A stretch of 64,000 nucleotides of DNA from Straminergon stramineum. Lineage: Eukaryota > Streptophyta > Bryopsida > Hypnales > Calliergonaceae. The translations under genes were made by a program, and so were the position numbers. Shown one piece after another: positions 12,091-25,159 of this stretch; within the stretch, counting starts at the first letter, position 1, and each line of letters begins with the position of its first letter. Under the pieces are notes generated by a model. The model was given only the letters and a program-made list of their open reading frames with translations, did no database searches and had not been told where the DNA came from. The DNA is taken from the NCBI GenBank assembly GCA_963920665.1, contig OY987264.1:34452906-34516905 (forward strand), in the 5' to 3' direction.

Positions 12091-12210
12091 CCTATGAATA
12101 GATGCCATGTTGGGAAAGACATTGGAAAAAGGCTAAGATTATGTTTTAGGTTTCCATTTAATTGAAAAGTGGTTAGGATTTAGGGTCCCATTTTCCTTAG
12201 AAACAATTGT

Positions 12211-12222
12211 CCTATGACCGTG
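12211..12222 (-). promoter_or_regulatory. Subterminal motif CCTATGACCGTG, copy B left
   Basis: Reverse complement of CACGGTCATAGG, the outward-pointing motif shared by all family ends. It is followed by tttaggtcatg and ggtttagggttttagg (telomere-like). Role inferred only. Confidence 0.5.
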
Positions 12223-12457
12223 CAAGTGTAGTCTACCTACAACCGTGGGTTTAGGTCATGTGAGAGGTTTAGGGTTTTAGGATTTTAAATCAATTTTGGT
12301 AGTGCAACCTCAAATCACTATGAATAACATCATCCAATTTAGAGCCACGAACATTCAAATGATATAAGTAGACCTCAAATAGGAAAGAAAGGAGAAATTC
12401 AGAAATTGTCAATCACCAACATGCATTGAAAATACCATAGTGGTATACAACAATATT

Positions 12458-15400
12458 TCAGCCAAAGTGGGCTGAGGTCGAACTACCCTCACTATCTGAT
12501 GCCTGTGAATCTGACTCTACAGTACAATCATCTACGAACTCCAGTACACGAGGATCTACTAAATGGGCCCTAGAAGTTGGCCTTGGATTTAGGGCAATGA
12601 AATCCTTGGAAACCGCCTCAGCATACACGGGGAGTTGAAATGGCTTAGGGGGACTTGGGAAAAATCCAGGGTTGGAAAAAAATGGAACCTTTTTAGAGTT
12701 CTTCACTGACGGGTCTTGCCTATCAAAACAAGTGAACAAAGTATTAGATCAAATGAACCCATGAAGAAAACAGTAAATTTAAACCATAGAACTCAGAGGA
12801 AAACTTACTTACTGAATCGTGATGTCTTGACAATAGCTTCGACCGGTACATCCATGTCGTCAAGATCTAGAGCGGCTGTAGGAGGGCGTGGCGATGGCGG
12901 TTTTGGAACTCTACGCATGACTGGAGCAATGAGGGCATCAAAGATAGCCTTGTCCTCCTCAAATGCCAGAATGTGCTGACGTGTGGCACGACAAGCTTGA
13001 ATGCTGGCCCCTGCTAGCATCCAAGAGAAGTTAAAGTCCAAGACATTGAAATAGCTATATTATCCAATAATTCGACAGAAATTAGTTGAACAAAGAAAAC
13101 AACAAGTACCTGTAGACGCAGTGCAGTCAACGACGACGTCCCTAGGCTCAGAGCATACTTCTACAAGCATTTGCATGAACTGCCGAGCCTTTTCTCGAGG
13201 ACCCCGCCACGGTTTGTTGCCATTCATGGTGACGTCCTCCTTGTTACAGAAATTCTAGAGGATGTTGTCCCGGCCCACATTGACACCCACTGCATCGTGG
13301 GATGGGACGAACTGGAATGGAAATTCTTCCTGTGTCTTTGGTCCACATTCCTTGACCACCAGAGAGATGGCAAACCTCATTGTCTGCAGGCAAAAGAAGT
13401 AAGAAATCTAGTACAATTGATGAGGAAATGCAAGAGAAGTATTTAGGAGTCTAAAAGGTCTCTTACCGTCTTAGTGGGATCAGCAGGCAAGGTCAAGTGA
13501 AGATGATTTATGCCGAACCAAGTGATGAGTATCCTGAAGTTGTACTCTTTGCAACATCCGAGGATGTGGCTTCTGTGGGGAACAGAGGGGGTTGGGTACA
13601 TCACCAACATACCACCGTTGTCGTGCAAAAACTCTTGAGCGAAGTCAAAAACTGGAACTAACCATTGAGATGTGAACTCATTCCACGTAGGAATGGGGCC
13701 AGGTGGAACTGATATGGTGGGTACATGGAGACCTTCGGGAACATCCACGATGATCAAGTCCACAACTGATTGGGAATCGAGGACCCCGTTGAAGTAGCGA
13801 TCTTTGTCACTGGAATGCTGCACGGAAAAGTATTAGTGACAAAAAACGAAGGAGGATACGATATTACAAAATGTATATTGAAATACAAACGTCACTATAG
13901 TAAACGAAGCTGCGGTTTAGGGCCAATGAAAGAAGAGATGTGTGATTCAATGTTGGTTTAGGGTGTTGAAAATGATAGAGGTACGGTGGACACAGGAAGA
14001 GATGTAGGGCTTACCATGGCCAAGAAGGATAGGACGTCGTCATAGGCCTTTTTGGTGCCTTGAAGATTACCGAGACCCAAGTTCAAGATGCACTCATCAA
14101 TATCCGGAATAGGGTCTAGATTATGAGTTGTTGGCGTCAATCCATGCACCAAACGCTCTTGAGTAAGGGAAAAACCGGACGACCCTTCTTTCATGTCAGT
14201 TGCACTAGTAGCCGGTTCCTGCAATGGTGTTCAGCCTTCCTCTTCGTGCCCTTCTTCTTAGCCTTCTCTTGATCCTTCTCAGCTCGAGCAGCAAGTCTCT
14301 TCCTCTTGTTTTCCTGTGCCTTCTTTTTGGCATCCTCCAATTTCTCCAATTTCCTCTTGTCAGACACTTCACGCTTCTTGATGGCCCTATCTCGTGCCTC
14401 CGGGTCTAATCCGGCGAATTCATCGAACTCAGACTCAACAACCGCGGTATCCTTGAGTGTCTAAAAAAGAGTCTCCTCTTCTGGTGGAGTGATGCCAAAG
14501 TTGCACTCTAGGTACTAAGGGCAAGCCTGCAAATGAGAGCTCGTCCAGTTTTTCAATTGGGTGGGCGAAAACATACAGTCTCCGGAGGATCGATCCAGCC
14601 ACGTGGTGAGAAATGGGGGCAAATCAGCCTTTGCAAGGGCTTTCTTGCCATATAACTCGAACTTGAAGTACCTATAAATGAATTTTTCATGTTAGTCTAT
14701 CTCACTTCATGGATGAGTAGTTAGGTGTGTGTAAGACCAAATTGCAATAGAAGTTTAGAATATATGGAAGCGAGTCAAACGACCACATGTCTCAGTATAC
14801 ATCACAAGAATGTTTAAGAGAAATAGAACCAACTCCATTAGAAAAGATCCTAGACAACTCAATTAGACTGGACACATCTGCATAGGTAGTTCTTAGTCGA
14901 CTGTGAAGGCACATTCAATATTAGAGGAAGAGAACGGAATGGTTATTCAAAGAGACATGTACCTGTATATCACGCGTTTAACTACCAATACGGATCCCCT
15001 GAAGTCCTTGAAGGAGTCTGACTTCTTGAAGGTGTCAGCACCCTTAAACGTACTTGTATAAGCATGATCCCAAAGCTTCATTCTCCACCCCTCCAAATAC
15101 TCGGAGAGTGTTTGCGGCTCGGTAGAGACAGAGAAGTCCACAGATATATTATCCGCCTGGATTATGGAGTCGAACATCTTAGTAGCTGTCTCCTCAATCT
15201 GCTAGTACATGGGGATCACCATCCATGGTCAAGTGAGTGAGAACTCTATATTTTTTTGTATATTAGATTAAAGGAATGTGAACATAGAAATTGAAATTTA
15301 CAATAGTACTATGAAGAGGGATAGGAATGCATAGAAAGAAAATATTACCCCTGCATACCAGCATGCCTTACTAAGGAAAATCTGTAATTTTTCCTCATTC

Positions 15401-18400
15401 ACAGGACGCGGTGGGAAGCGGCGTGCCTCTCGAGTGGGAGCCGAGGCATTGATCCATTTCAACCACCTGATCTTGAACATCGCATTGACGTTGGCTGTTG
15501 CAATCATTTGAAACTTCTCTAAGGTCAACTCGGGGCTGGAGTACACGCTCCAGTGCCGTTCAATCTGTGTCCAAGGAAAGAACACCTGTTTAGAAACAGA
15601 AGACTAGAGTAGAGATTCAATCCTCTAATTTCAACTATAAGTGGACTGTACATCTTCCAACCAATCTCTTCCAAGTGCAGGGTTGGCCACCGCTACAATC
15701 TTCGATAATTTCTTGTACAGCTTCTCCGTGGTTTCCTTAATTGAACACCGCATTGCCATTGCAACTCCCTCTTTGGACATGTCATCGGCTGCGGTCTCCT
15801 CGTTGTATTTTCGAACTGTAGCATGAGTAGCTGCTGCAATTTCTTGCTGAAATAGCAAGCGTAGCACATAAGAACAAGGTGTGCTCGGACAGAAAGTAAA
15901 GTAAAGAACAAAGAGATATTAATTTGCGTTGAAATGATAACCAACTAGTAAGGGAATCATATTTTACCTTGAAGATGAAGGAAGTGAAGACCTCCAGGGG
16001 CATGGAATACCATGTCCTCCATGTAATCTGCTGGCAGGTTTTAATGTCATCCTAACTGAGAAGTTCGTTGAACTTCTCGAGATCCATAACTCCGTATTTC
16101 TGAACGCAGTACAATGTGTGTACAAGATTTGTCTTGACATGAGAGTTTTCAGTATGCCTGTCATACCACACCACTCTAGCACATGAGTTGCCCATGAAAA
16201 AAACTACACCATGAATTCAAATCAAAATGAAGATGTGTAATAAGTTCAGTTGGTTAAATCCAAGTAGGTAAGGCATACTTGTTGATGCCGTGCATTGCCT
16301 GCATTGCCACTCCGATACGATTCCGTGTATCAAGTACAATGGAGTCCACGGAATTATGCCACTCCCTCTCTGTTCGATGAAGTCGGTTTAGGGTTCATCC
16401 AAGCTATACGTCTGTGATTTCCATCACAAACAAAGAACTTGTAGTCCACCAAGTGCTTCAGAGCTGCCTTGGACTTCAATGAAAGATTGAACTGATCATT
16501 CACCGAATTCCATATGGGCCCCCACTCATCTTTCTCTCTATCGGAGAACACTGCTGTTTGACCATCTTCATCCGAAATGGAGACATAAAAAACCCTTGCG
16601 CCCTCTTCATATCCATGGCTAAACTGATTCTCAAGCAATGTAAGATCGCAAGAGAGTGTCGGTCGGACCATAGGCATAGGCACCAGTCGGCAAAGAGGAA
16701 TCCGCATGCGGGAGAGATCAGAGGTGGTCAACCGCAAACTCGAAATGATAGACACTGTGTCCATTGTTTGGGACCTCCTGATGTCATCCTCCATGTAGTG
16801 ATGCTGACCTCCAGGGAGGTGGTCCTCGACACCGTCATCCATTTCCACGTCCGAGCCAATGCCTGGCTGTGAACCCACATCCACCATCGTTGACCTAGTT
16901 GACCTCGTCGGAGAGTGAAGAGGTCCTGATGAAGTAATGTTCTGTATTGAGAAGAGAAGTATAATAAAATTATAATTCAAATGACAAATCAGCTTCATTT
17001 GGTCACGAGAAAATGAAATAAGCACACGAACATGGGAGTCTGATAATAATAATAATAGTAGAAACATTTGTTTAAGTACTCATTTGTGTTATCTCAAAGT
17101 AACCACTACAAAAGTACTCAATCCGCCTCAAACAGCGCAAACACAAACCTCATTGAGAGCCCTGTACTGTCCACAACAGAATATAAGAATATCAGCATCA
17201 GACACTACACCGGATGTGACCTCTACATCCACATGGTTGCATGTACAATACTCCGTCATGTCCTTAGTATCGTAATCAACAACCACATGCTGGTCATCTC
17301 CTATGCTGGTGCAGGAGGAATGAGGAGGTGATGACTCTCCTTGACTAGACATGTCATCATTGTCTGTGCCTAAGTCCCATATTAACACGTCCAAGCTTAC
17401 CCTAGGTCTGGGTAATGGATTTTCCAGAATACCAAAAGGTGGTAACTTGGCTGTCTCCATCTCCATAGAGACCTCAAGAGGTAGTTCAGCTACTGCTCGT
17501 ATGTCCTGACTTCCTTCAGTCGCATCAATGAGAACATCGGCTAGGGCGGCCGAAACGTCCTGAATCAAACCGACTCAAGTTATGACCAAATCACGAAAAA
17601 AGTCAAGGAAAAAAATGTAAGGCCCATTCCTGGAATCCCTCCTTGTGCAGAATTCTTCCGTAGAATCCCCCTCCATGAAAATATCCCAAGATTATCGTAG
17701 CCCACCAACCGCCAACTCAAATATGGAATGCATGCACATCAAATAAAATACGGTAGTATGTATGTAGGGCCCAAGTCTATACCCCTCTCGGGCCCGAGAG
17801 GGGTCCTGGGAGTCACTTCGCTATGCACAGATCACCGGGACTGGGCCTCCCCAAAACAAACTCAAATCGCAAGATCGCAAAGACTGTCCAAAAAAAAGAG
17901 GAGGAACGCACTGAGCATACCTTTGGAAAGACCACCAGTGCAGAAAGGATCGGCATACCCAAAAATTAGATCGACTCAAAACTTCCTCAAACATAGAGGG
18001 AAGCCCTGACCCTAAGTCCACCGCGGGCTCTTCAGTGGAGATCGGTATGCATGGTTGGCCCTGGACCCTAGGACCTCTCGGGCCCGAGAGGGGTCTTGGG
18101 AGTCACTTCGCTATGCCTAGATCACCGGGACAGGGTTTGCAAAAACAAGCTCATATCGCTAGATGGACAATATTTCCCAAAAAAAAGAGAAGGATCACAC
18201 TGCGGACCAACTGCGGGAAACCCCTCTATCCCGAGGGGTCCTGTTTTACTGAAGAGAAATGGAGGTTACGTTGACGACGACCATAGTGATGTTTTTTGAA
18301 ATGACTTGAGGATTGAGTTTTGGGACTTACTCCTGAGCTTGAAGTCGGTAGTGCCGCTACTGCATCAGGGACTTCTCCAGCGTGGTTCCTTCTTGATTTG

Positions 18401-18420
18401 AGGTTACGTTCCATCACCAT
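12458..18420 (-). pseudogene. ParB-like / DNA methyltransferase-like cargo gene, copy B
   Basis: The gene has about twelve exons. Exon 1 is 18420-18331 (MVMERNLKSRRN..., donor GTAAGT). Exon 2 is 17559-17149, with the Cys/His cluster YCTCNHVDVEV...FCCGQYR. Exon 3 is 16941-16279, with the ParB-like domain PLCRLVPMPMVRP ... CDGNHRRIAWMN. Central exons lie near 16180-13980 (conserved RHWS, AREARRFPPRPV-type, WLEGWRMKLWDHAY-type and Lys-rich blocks). The methyltransferase-like exons lie near 13820-13470 (LIIVDVPEGLHVP in the DPPY position) and 13380-13110. Motif I and its partner region (QACRATRQHILAFEEDKAIF) are near 13020-12805, and the Ser-rich C-terminus ends at 12458. A 2-nt deletion at about 16387-16396 breaks exon 3 relative to copy C, and short in-frame stops occur in the Lys-rich exon. 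If intact, the product would be a nuclear DNA-binding, perhaps DNA-modifying, protein. The domain assignments are by motif reading, not by search. Confidence 0.75.
17767..18250 (+). repeat. Tandem repeat with palindromic core in intron 1 of copy B cargo gene
   Basis: Two units about 290 bp apart (cores at 17781 and 18071) share ctctcgggcccgagagggg followed by tgggagtcacttcgctatgc and agatcaccgggac. A weaker third core (cccctctatcccgagggg) is at about 18219. The core is a near-perfect palindrome. Copy C has a different-length array with a related core (tctctcggccccgagagggc) in the same intron. It could be a transcriptional or chromatin element of the shared promoter side, or simply an expanded minisatellite. 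Confidence 0.75.
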
Positions 18421-20109
18421 GGTTGCTATAATGAAGAAACTGCAGTGGATAATCTTCCCAAACCAGGAGTCGAACATACAACGCTCTCTTCAAAGTTGCT
18501 GTGCAGCAAATGAAGACCAGTAGACAGTGTCAGCGCCGTCTCTCCTCTGATGAAAGAAGTCCCTCGGTACGTGTACTTTCTTCGGCGTCGGCGTTGGCGT
18601 CCTTGTGGAGGGAATCACAGCCGAACCTACGGAGCTCTAGGTCTAGTAGCCCCAGACCAATCGCTTGCCCGGGTTTTCAATTTTGGATCGCTTGTCAATG
18701 GAGCTTCACTTTAAGATTTGACCGAAGATTTAATGGGTTCCTTGATCTTCTTCAGTTGATGTTTGTGGTTTATTTTTTGAATGAAAATTGCATGTAATGA
18801 GATACGTATGGGATACATTCTGTATCTGGCCTGCCTTGCAAAGTGACTTATTTGTGATTGTTCCAGAAAAGTACTTTTTGTACTTGACAGTTTATTTTTT
18901 GGGTCACAGAAGAACCTACTTTTTAAATATATGGAATTTTTATTCAACTCAGATATCTTTCTCTATTTCATGATTCTATGAGTCAAGAATTTCATTTGCA
19001 TTACTACTTAGATCCAATTTATATTGTGTAAGGATTACAAAGGGATACACGCTGAAATTATCATTTGGACTATTTGAATTGGATTACTTTTGACAGTACT
19101 TATTCTAATGTTACTTTACATTTTCTTTCTTCCAGAATCATAAAAAATCTATTCTTTCTTTTCCTTTGACTACTAATGATGTGGGTAATTATATTTTCGT
19201 ACATGTGGCTTCAATATCGAAAAAGTCTATCCCTTAAACCCTCCGCAGTTTTGTATTGTTCAATTGCAATACGTTCTTCCACTTTATATTCTATCTAAAT
19301 TTTTATGAAGGGTTTACTTCAAATGAGACTTTATATCCAAAAGGATTATTCCGTGCTTCTTATAATAAACCTTTGGATGCATATATTCATTTTAATATTT
19401 TATGATGGTGATGATTTTGTTTATAGCCATGTGCTGTTGATTCGTGGCTTCTGATTATAGTTACTTTGTAGGGAAATCATATTTATTTAGAATGACGCAT
19501 GGTGGCTCTTCTGAATAGTATTCTATCGAGGAATTTTTAGCATATTGGATGAAGGGAATGAAATTAGTCATTTTAATATAAATGATGCAACTAATACAAT
19601 GTTATATACATAATTCCATATTTGATAAGTACTAGAATATATTTTTAATAGCTATTCTTTTTGACGTCTACTAATAAACAGGCATTTAGGATATTCGTTG
19701 TCACACGCAATCAATGAACCGTCACTTTCGCTTACATATGAAGCCGTTAGCGTGTTCCTAGCTTCAGTAACTGCATGCATTAATTCGTAAATGGTTTAAG
19801 ATGACCTGTGCTTTTATCTGCACTTTCTATTTCAATGTTTTCAGAGGTGTCTTACCATCTTCTTTGCTCATTCTAGAAGATGTCACACTTCCCTCTCGTT
19901 TCAAGAGATTGTAGTGGTAACCACTCTGAATGATTTCCGAAGAAGTGCTTCATAGATGTGCTTACTTATGACCTTCGTGTTGTTCCTTCACGTTCCATAA
20001 CTTATGCTTAGTATGTCATGTTCTGAAGTTCACGTAGAGAGTGATTTGAAGTACAAGTTACATTGTATTGGGTTAACAAGCGTGTGCTGGGAGATCGGGC
20101 TTTAGTCCG
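18421..20109. promoter_or_regulatory. Divergent intergenic region of copy B
   Basis: These 1.7 kb separate the first cargo exon (- strand) from the transposase start (+ strand). No conserved coding frame is seen. It should contain the promoters of both genes; I could not identify a TATA box with confidence in this AT-rich sequence. The equivalent region is about 0.9 kb in copy C (43109-44022) and about 0.6 kb in copy D (61385-61895). Confidence 0.5.
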
Positions 20110-23100
20110 ATGGCAGACTTCATTGATATGGTTGTTGTCACTGCAAATGGTGAAGGGATACCAATTGTTTTCCCGGTGGAACAAGGCGGACTTGCCGAAG
20201 TGTCGGCGGTTAGATTAAGTCTTAGGTTCCAATTGAGATTGGATTCGATCCATGTCGATGAAGAAATTTATGAATGTCAGTCAGGAGTTCTTACTCACAC
20301 TATCGAACAGTTACCTGCATCCACTAGAGAGAATACCTTCTGGAAACTGAAACCTGGAAAGTATAGGGCCTATGGCATCCAAAATTTTCATGGTTCAACC
20401 TCCAATGACAGAGTGACATTCAACCGGTCCTCTACTTTGTCTTATAAAACTCCTCCCTTGATTCATGTTAAAGTTGAAGGTCATTCTGAGAAAGTCACCT
20501 ACTTGAGTTCTGATTCAGATGTCAATTCCCCTGAACCACCTTCTGACTCAAAGACTCTTCCTGCGGTGCCGACTTTGCAAAACTTAGGTGCCTCAAAAGA
20601 GAATGCGACGGAAGACTTAGATGTCCGGAATATATCTGGAGCATCTATCCTCGACTGTTTGAGAGGTCTCCGTAACTTAAAAGGTTGCAAGAATGCTTTG
20701 TCCAAAATTGATTACGACACTATTGACATTCATAGAGTGACGGTGTTGCCACCAGCTTTTAATGGCGATGTAGTTTTTGAGTTGCTAGCAATAGACAATC
20801 TTGGGGCTCCATCTCAAGCCAAGCAAATGGTTGGAATGGATAAGCGATACGATGGACATGTTTGGTCCAAGACTGTCACGACAAACATAATTAACCGTCA
20901 AGGCTTGCCATTCCGCACGTCAGTTTGCTTAGGTCATCTTAAGTGTATGAACACTGAGTGTGCGTTTCTTAGTTGTGTTCACTGAGTGAACGAGGTCAAT
21001 GAATTGGAATGGGAAGGTCTGTCACCCACTCCACTTGAGGTTGGATGTACGCATCCTGTAGGTTCCACACTTGTATGTAAAATCTGCAAAGAGGCACCAT
21101 CGTGTATTGCGCGGTGTAATGTGCGGGTTTATTATGTTGGTGGAAATCCAAAATTCACTAGGGCGTTTGTCCATCTTGAAATTCATGAACATCCGGTTAA
21201 AGATGGTGAACTTAGAGACATGTAGGAGAAAACGCGAACTCTCATTGGTGAGCAGCTGGAGAGAACACTGTCAACGACCAATTCTTCTATTGTGATGGAG
21301 GCTACGAAGGAACTACTTGGTGAACTACTTTTACGTCCGGATGGGGAGTTGCCGCAGACCTTGGACTTTGCTGCCCTTGTTCTTGTATTGGACAAATGCA
21401 AATATTTCAGCTCTCCAAATATACGGAACGAGGTAACTTCCTTTAAGTATTTGAGGAAATTTGGAGTGATAGATAGCATTACGAAGTTGAGGGGATCGAG
21501 TGCCTGGGCCTTCGTTCAAGAAAGTAAATTTCCAGGTTAGGGGACAGATGTTGATAAAGTATTCATCTTCAAAATGTCCGAAGTCGGACCAGGTAGTGGA
21601 GTCGACCTGGTGAAGCGCATGCAAACTGGAGGGGACCTTCAAGATTCCTGGATCATGTTTGATCACGTCAAGCGTGTTAGAGGATGGACAACTATGGCAT
21701 GTCATGTTTATGACTCTTCGTATTGTCGTGTGATGACCATTGCATGTTGCGACATGCAATCTGAAGATTGCGCAGCACAAATTTTGTTCTGGAAGAACTT
21801 GAATTCTGTACTTGAAAGAAATGGTGTACCAATGACTCAGTTCAAAGGATTCATGGCGGACAGTGCTCAAGCGAATTGGAATGCTGTAAGGATGGTCTAC
21901 GGCTCTGGTGACATTGCCGAGCCAATGGAAAATCAAGAAAGAACTTGCCTCTTTCATTGGTCTCAATCCATGGAAAAACATACAAAGGCAAAAATTCGTG
22001 GGGACATGTAGGATCAACATCGTATGCTATGCAAACAATACAAGAATGCTATGTCTCCTAAAGAGTCCGAAATGCGTTACCTTGCTATTAGGGCATGGTG
22101 GTTGTCATCAGGGGCTACTACTGATGAAGGACTCCATCAATTGGAGCTATGGCTTTCATTTTGGCATTTCCATTATCGCCAATGGGGTGGTTTCATGCAA
22201 CTAGTAAGTCTTTGAATTACATGACTTTCACTTCCTAATCATTTTGATACTGTTATATCTATCCTAAGTTCTTCAGGTCTTCTTATAGGCCCCACCATTG
22301 TTTTGTCTCTTGAAATTGGGGAATGGCTTTACCATAGGTTGTACAACATTCATAAGACATCGTCTTTGTTGAAGTCAGTCATGTATGAGAACTATATCCT
22401 AAAGAGCCTGTCGGGGCCAAGTAGGGTTACCTGAATACCTAGGATCATGGATTCATCGTTCATTTATGGATTGGCTATTGAATTCCTTGAACCACTGGCG
22501 AATAAGTGGTGCATGTCTTGACTACCCCTCAGGGCCATCTCGGTGCTGAGTGGGGCCATTCAAAGGGTACCTTCATGCAAACTGTACAAGCTCTTCATAT
22601 TAGACAATGTGCTTCAATGGAGCAGTTTTAAGAAAGCATTGCAGGGCGGTTGGACCGTCGATGAGCTCTGTTGGTAGCCTACTCTCTTCTGTCTTGAATA
22701 TTGATTACATTGAAGTGTACAAAGATCTAATTATGGTATTTCAATTCTGCATTTTCCAAAATCTTACGGAATTGGAGCTTGCAGAAATGCCATCCTGCAA
22801 CTTAGCCAAGACTGTCCACAACAAGTGGCTACAGCAATCTGGAAATCGTGGAAATGATTTATACATTGCCATGGTAGACGATTTTGTTAGAGCTTTCATG
22901 CAAATGGTCCGATATTATCAGTACCTCAAGGGGAACCAAGCCAGGACAAGACCAGGGAAGAAAGAATTACTATTACGTGTTGCCCAGCGATCAGCTGAGC
23001 GGACTGGAAATCCCAAGGCTCTAACGGATGCTATTTCAAACATCTCTGGAGTGGTAGAATTTTTGAATAGAGAGATCCATTTAGAAGGTGAAGAAGTTTT

Positions 23101-24229
23101 TGGGTCACAGAAAAGAAAGGCAGACATGCTACTTGGTTGCGAATACGATTCTCACAAACCAGACAAGGTAAATTTCTCTCATCCTCGCATCCACACAAGA
23201 TCATGGAGAGGCACACGAAGCGCAGAAGATTTGAATCCAATTCTTGAAGACGTTGCTCCAACGGTAGATGTGCACACTAGCGACGTGATGTTCAACGAGG
23301 AAAACTTAGGCCAGAATATTGCTCTGACCTCAACTCATGTGTCAGCTATTCAAGAGAGTGTTTGTGATGAGATGCAATGGCACATTGCTCGATTACCGAA
23401 GACATCAGCGAAGGCGTGCTTCGCACTTCAAGCAATTACTAGAAAGAAGTGTATAGCCAAAATAGTCCACAACAACATGGCTATAGCAGCACCCACTTAC
23501 ATAGGTATGATGGTGAATTATAGAAAGAATTGTAATGAACGTATGCAATTTTTCTTCTGCAACGACGACATCGAACGTTGTGTCAAGGGAACACGTAGAA
23601 AATGGGTGGTATCAAGACCCCCTGTTCCGATCATATGGCCTGTTCAAATGGGCACCAAACTCTTGAAGGCCGAGATTCTAGCCTTCGAAGTGGCCGGTTT
23701 CCAACTTCTGCAACGTCAACTCATTTCACCCCGAAGACTCTTTGGTGGAGAAGCAAGCATCGATTTGGTGCGTGGCTATCCTGTTCCATCTCTACCTGAT
23801 GAGCATCCCAACATTCGAGCGGGCAAAGTCATTCGTTGCAACCCGAAGGCCCCAACAACTAAGCACCAAAACAATTGTGCTTCGGCCTTGACTCTGAATG
23901 CACACATTCAAAGGATAACCATGGTTCCTCATCCTGGATTTGGTTGCATAGTCTCCCTCATTTCAGGTTTAGAGCCTCGAACTGAAAAGTACATGCTTAC
24001 AATCTCATCATTCCCAGATTGTACCTGCCCATATTTCAAGGAGATGAAGTTGAAGTGCCTTGGAAAGCGTGGAACCTGGGCAAATTGTAAGCATCTTTAC
24101 TTTGTCTTCACTGTCATTTGCAACCTCCAATCTACATCAGATGGCTTCATTCATGCCGCGAGTTTCAGTTTCAATGAAGTCAAGGAAGTCCTTCTTAGTG
24201 GGATACTAAATCATTTGGGATCAAATTAG
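20110..24229 (+). pseudogene. MULE transposase, copy B (stop codons)
   Basis: The start at 20110 (MADFIDMVVVTANGEG) matches the starts of copies C and D. Exon 1 runs to about 22203 (donor GTAAGT), and coding resumes before 22775 (LAEMPSCNLAKTVHNKWLQQ) and ends at 24229, about 1,180 codons. Order: a conserved N-terminal domain; a Cys/His-rich region (CLGHLKCMNTEC, then CKICKEAPSC) that looks zinc-binding; the MULE core with WIMFDHVKR, FKGFMADSAQANWNAVR and ERTCLFHWSQSMEKH (the C-x2-H motif of MULE transposases); and near the end a SWIM zinc finger (DCTCPYFKEM ... WANCKHLYF). Stops interrupt it at about 20983 (TGA), 21223, 21538 and 22009 (TAG). Copies C and D have Arg or Gln at some of these positions. 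It would catalyse cut-and-paste movement of the element; this copy is inactive as written. Confidence 0.85.
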
Positions 24230-24656
24230 GATTATATTTCTACAAGGAATGAACACTGTGTGTGTTTATTGTACTCATCATTGACGATGTAGTGAGACTA
24301 CAAGGGCCACTACATGCGCTTCAATTATACATGTGAATTTGCACCCTAAACCAATCACCAGTCTACTAGTACTTCGCATTATGTTTCACTATATTTTGTC
24401 TCTCACATCTGGTTAATGTACCTTATGTTCCTTACTATTGTGCCTCCACCGATTCCTAGCATGCGACCTACATATAAAATCATTATATATTGGTCATGAA
24501 TTTGGGTTCTTAAATTCCTTATACAAGCAAAATGACTTAGTTCCAATGTCCTCGAAACCCTTAAATTATATACATAATAGGTTTAATTGCATTCTACTGT
24601 ATTATGGTTGTTGAATCCCACCCTTTCATACTCCATGGTCTTAGGTCATCCTACTT

Positions 24657-24669
24657 CCGTGGTCATAGG
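24657..24669 (+). promoter_or_regulatory. Subterminal motif CCGTGGTCATAGG, copy B right
   Basis: A variant of the family motif, followed by tcctaaacc. It points outward as at the other ends and lies about 480 bp from the element end. Between 24230 and here no gene is seen. Confidence 0.5.
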
Positions 24670-24779
24670 TCCTAAACCGAAGAAGTTTTAGTTTAGGCAC
24701 AATAGAATTTTATATTGGTTTTCACATTTTCTTCCTTTTGATTATCTTAGTTCACCTACTTCTCATCCACTGTTTCCAT

Positions 24780-25040
24780 GTATTTCCTTCTACTTTTTCA
24801 TCTATTGTCATCCACTTCTTCATCTACCCTAAACCACTTTTTCATCTACTTTCATCCGCTTTTTTATGTACTTTCATCCATTTTTAAAACTACTTTCATC
24901 CATTTTTTAAAACTACTTCCATCCACTTTTTTATCCTAAACCACCCAAATTTTTTTAACTTTCATCCAATTCTATGCTAACTACCAAAAATTCCTTCACT
25001 TTCATTAAATTTTCATCGCCTTTCATCCAAAAAAAATTTC
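24780..25040 (-). repeat. Subterminal CTTTCATCC repeats, right side of copy B
   Basis: Units such as ctactttcatccattttt and cttcatctaccctaaacc repeat here. They are the inverted partner of the GGATGAAAG array at 11800-12090. CCTAAACC telomere-like words are mixed in. Confidence 0.7.
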
Positions 25041-25080
25041 ACATCCTTCCCTTTCTTTCCTTTTTTGTCCAAGATCTACG

Positions 25081-25149
25081 CTCACCGCTCCCCATTCCAT
25101 GCTCCCCGCTTGTCGCTCCCTGCTCCCTGCTCACATGCTAGCAACGTCC
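25081..25149. repeat. Right terminal inverted repeat, copy B
   Basis: Inverted partner of 11661-11727. Read inward it begins ggacgttgctagcatgtgag and continues with agggagc units, caagcggggagc and ggagcggtgag. Confidence 0.88.
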
Positions 25150-25159
25150 ATCCCTCTCA
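25150..25159. repeat. Right target-site duplication of element B
   Basis: ATCCCTCTCA, identical to 11651-11660; it directly follows the element end. Confidence 0.92.

Larger units (their letters stand above)
11661..25149 (+). mobile_element. Large Mutator-like element, copy B (complete, 13,489 bp)
   Basis: It is bounded by perfect 10-bp duplications (11651-11660 and 25150-25159) and by terminal inverted repeats of about 50-70 bp. Both ends read inward share gctag(t/c)atgtgagca followed by ggagc-type repeats and aagcgggg. It carries the cargo gene on the - strand (18420-12458) and the transposase on the + strand (20110-24229), head to head. The element sits inside a hAT transposase gene; cutting it out with one duplication copy rejoins the hAT frame exactly. 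Subterminal zones hold GGATGAAAG repeats, CCACGGTYATAGG-type motifs and CCCTAAA-type tracts. Both genes carry lesions, so it is not autonomous as written. Confidence 0.92.
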
